Under the pieces are notes generated by a model. The model was given only the letters and a program-made list of their open reading frames with translations. It was not told the DNA's origin and ran no database searches. Below are positions 30,976 through 32,889 of a DNA stretch of 32,889 nt, in pieces. Location of the stretch: assembly GCA_003427395.1 (NCBI GenBank), contig BFEA01000190.1, positions 1,960,804 to 1,993,692 on the forward strand. The letters run 5' to 3'. This DNA is from Chara braunii (Eukaryota > Streptophyta > Charophyceae > Charales > Characeae). The stretch's first letter is position 1. Each line of letters starts with the position of its first letter. Both the position numbers and the translations under genes were made by a program.

Positions 30976-31689
30976 CTACATGGATGGAAGAGTAGAGGAA
31001 GAAGGGGGTGCGCCCGAAGGCGCGACCATCTGTGAGGGTAGGGGTGGTTGAAGGCGTAAGAGGACGAGGTCGGCCCGGATCTCGGTTAGGTCGGCCTCAA
31101 GACATCGGACATAGATCAAGCGAGGAGTAGGATGAGGAGTGGGGGAAGTAGACGCACGAGCAGCGCGGGGCAACCCATAAGGGGGAGAGTCAGGTGGCGT
31201 TGCGGTCGTGCGAAGGGGAGGGAGAAGTGGGGCACCCGGAAAAGCTGAGACTGTGGCAGGGGGCTGTGGTCCCTTGGCCGTAGTGAGCGGAGTCGGGGCG
31301 GGTACGCCCGTAGAGTGAGGGAGGGCCTGGCCCATGGCGGCCTTCGTGCTAGGAGCGTGCACGGTCATCAGGATGGTCGGGTCGGGGGCAGCGGAGGATG
31401 AAGCTCCACCGTGGTCACCATGTCGGAGAACGTGGGACCCGGACTGGGAGCCAGGAGAAGAAAGAGAGTTGGGAGCGGAAGGACGGGCAGCGTCCTGGAG
31501 TTGCAGCATGCCAGCCGCAAGAGTCGCCACCTGCACCTGTAAGGGCGCAAGGGTCGCCAGTTGCGCCTGAATCGACGCGAGGAGGGAGGTGAAGAGGGTG
31601 TTCCCCCTGATGGCCCTGGTCTGCCTGCACGGGTATGGAGCCTGGTGCCGAGGTCGTCGCTGCGTCGCTTGTAGCACGCCGTCGGCCAA
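30976..31689 (-). pseudogene. gag: Element 2 gag, N-terminal region
   Basis: An open frame of 237 codons, rich in Pro, Ser, Ala and Leu, in front of the capsid part. It has a heptad-like stretch (LLASIQAQLATLAPLQVQV) and a second one near the end (CLEADLTEIRADLVLL), which suggests coiled coil. It ends at TAG 30976-30978, before the capsid frame. Whether it was joined to gag or separate cannot be told. The first codon is not an ATG, so the start is uncertain. Confidence 0.5.
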
Positions 31690-31990
31690 GGGGAGGTGGC
31701 GGGCCGGACTGGAGGGGGTCAGAGGAGGGTCGCGTGAGCGGAAGGCGTAGGGGAGGGTCCGCGATTAAAAGCGACGGGCGGCGCTAGCGAGTCTAGCGCG
31801 GGTGCCGTCAAAGGGGGAAGGGTGGTTCGGATCCACAGTGCCCGAATGGGGAGGGGAAGTAGGGAGAAGGGGTCATGGGAGAGCAGGGGGGGGAAGGAAA
31901 ACCCTAAACCATAGAAAACCCCTAAGAAAACCCTAACCGGAGTTTGAGTTGTTAGGGTAGGGTATCGGTGACCTAATCAAGAAAATAAAA
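31690..31990 (-). promoter_or_regulatory. Leader of element 2 with telo-box-like motifs
   Basis: Upstream of gag on the minus strand. Three related strings, AAACCCTAAACC, AAACCCCTAAG and AAACCCTAACC, lie within 31898-31945 on the plus strand. AAACCCTAA is the plant telo-box, known in promoters and leaders of housekeeping genes. There are too few copies for a telomere. I found no primer-binding site here that I trust. Confidence 0.4.
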
Positions 31991-32647
31991 TAGCAACCAT
32001 GGAGGAGAGGGGGAGAGAAAAATAAATAAACAATGAAATTTCGAGAAAAAAATAAAAATAAATAAATAATTAAAATTATTAAAGAAATAAATAAACAAAA
32101 TGTGAAGAGAAAAATAATTATTTATTTTTTGGAATTTTCGGCAGCATTTCCTTAACCCCCCATGGGGTCAAGAATGTGCCAAGAGGGAGGAGAGACCAAG
32201 ATAAGGACACACAGGTTCAAAATGCTGCAAATTATAAATTTCAGAAAATAAATAAAGAAATAATAAGTAAATAAATAAATAAATAAATGAGGAGGTGAAG
32301 AGTGAAGAGAGATTAAGTGTTGAATTTTTCAAAAATTTCGGCAGCATTTCGTTACCCCCATGGGGATAAATAAATAAATGAGGAGGTGGAGAGTGAAGAA
32401 AGACTAAGTGTTGAATTTTTCAAAAATTTCGACAGCATTTCGTTACCCCCATGGGGTCGAAGTGTGTCTGCAAGGATGTGACTAAGTAAGATGTAGAGAG
32501 GGGGAGAAAAGATAAAATTTCGGTAGCAGTTTGTTACCCCCATGAGGTCGAAATGTGCGCCGAGAGCATAAATAACTAAAAAGAAATTTCAGAATAAATT
32601 TCAGAGATGCCGCAGAAAAAAATTGAAATTTCCTAGGCTACCAGCCG

Positions 32648-32670
32648 GGCCGCCCGGGTCCCGGGTGGCC
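32648..32670. repeat. GC-rich 23-nt near-palindrome in an AT-rich setting
   Basis: GGCC-G-CCCGGG-T-CCCGGG-T-GGCC can fold over a one-base centre, with one G-T pair. A second perfect palindrome, GCCCGATCGGGC, is at 32854-32865. Confidence 0.8.
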
Positions 32671-32695
32671 ACCCCGTGCAAGGACCCCGGAAGGT

Positions 32696-32722
32696 AAAAA
32701 AAAAAAAAAAAAAAAAAAAAAA
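32696..32722 (+). repeat. Poly-A run of 27
   Basis: Pure A27 following a GC-rich stretch. It could be the tail of a retroposed sequence, but no poly-A-linked element or target duplication is evident. Confidence 0.7.
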
Positions 32723-32889
32723 CTATGTTATGAAGAAAAATAAAATGAACAACGTTTGCCTTAGAATCACATCGAAATTCTTCACCAAAATTAGAATAAA
32801 AAATAAATTAAAAAAATATATATTTTTATTTTTACTTATTTTTATTTTTTTTGGCCCGATCGGGCAAGTGACCCCGGGCCACTCTGGTA

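Larger units (their letters stand above)
25861..31689 (-). mobile_element. Decayed chromovirus-type Ty3/gypsy element (element 2)
   Basis: Reading right to left on the minus strand it has gag with CCHC knuckle, protease, RT, RNase H, integrase and chromodomain in the standard chromovirus order. It is inactive: at least six stops in the pol frame, frame changes in gag, a deletion joining RNase H to the second half of the integrase core, and altered catalytic residues. LTR boundaries are not identified; the right-hand AT-rich region probably includes its 5' LTR. Confidence 0.88.
31991..32889. repeat. AT-rich region with repeated GCAGCATTTC-GTTACCCCCATGGGG units
   Basis: Four copies of a 35-45-bp unit occur near 32134, 32335, 32425 and 32515. 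Two of them lie in a 91-bp tandem duplication (32276-32366 and 32367-32457). On the minus strand the unit reads CCCCATGGGGGTAACGAAAT then GCTGCCGAAATTT. Between units the sequence is AAATA/AAATAA-rich. A probable part of the element 2 LTR or leader. No gene seen. Confidence 0.6.

Noticed and set aside
31898-31945. Interstitial telomere
   Set aside because: Only three imperfect copies, not in tandem register; they fit the telo-box promoter motif better.
32352-32543. 63-codon minus-strand ORF at the right end
   Set aside because: It is made of the local tandem repeat units and AT-rich filler.
32696-32722. SINE or processed-transcript tail at the A27 run
   Set aside because: No recognisable body upstream and no target-site duplication around it; a simple repeat is enough.

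Overview
This window looks like plant-lineage nuclear DNA made almost entirely of decayed LTR retrotransposons. I see no host gene, no bacterial-type operon and no confident RNA gene. Supporting signs are Ty3/gypsy gag-pol genes, a primer-binding site matching the plant tRNA-Asp 3' end, very long repeat-rich LTRs and telo-box-like motifs. From remembered protein style (gag with a lone CCHC knuckle, and a protease/RT of this particular wording) a charophyte alga such as Chara is my best guess. That is inference, not a database result.

Element 1 (+ strand, position 1 to 24124) is a giant Ty3/gypsy element. Its 5' LTR runs off the left edge and ends at 4212. It is followed by a tRNA-Asp-type primer-binding site (4215-4233), gag (4614-7049), and protease, RT, RNase H and integrase (6952-11170, broken by stops and frameshifts). 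In the position where Athila-type elements carry an env-like gene there is a second gag-like ORF (11375-14034) with its own zinc knuckle. About 6 kb of non-coding sequence follows. The 3' copy of the LTR aligns from 20090 to 24124. The left boundary of the LTR is not visible. A polypurine tract followed by TG at 14738-14751 would make the LTR about 9.4 kb, and a second candidate at 19438-19451 would make it about 4.7 kb. The two visible LTR copies differ at roughly 19 of the first 540 bases (hand count), so the insertion is not recent.

The LTR is itself highly structured. It has an array of about ten stem-loops that share a 17-nt loop but have different, self-complementary stems. It also has five diverged units of about 120 bp, a poly-C tract, two related TATA-like regions, a cluster of short hairpins and a consensus splice donor. 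With good acceptors before gag and before the second gag-like ORF, this suggests spliced element RNAs.

Element 2 (- strand, about 31689 down to about 25860) is a decayed chromovirus: gag with CCHC knuckle, DSGS protease, RT with an altered YxDD box, RNase H fused by deletion to the distal integrase core, and a chromodomain at the pol C-terminus. Its last 280 bases are tandemly duplicated. The right end (31700-32889) is AT-rich and carries a repeated motif whose core also occurs in the LTR of element 1. Several N positions and two N-associated direct duplications are probably assembly artefacts.
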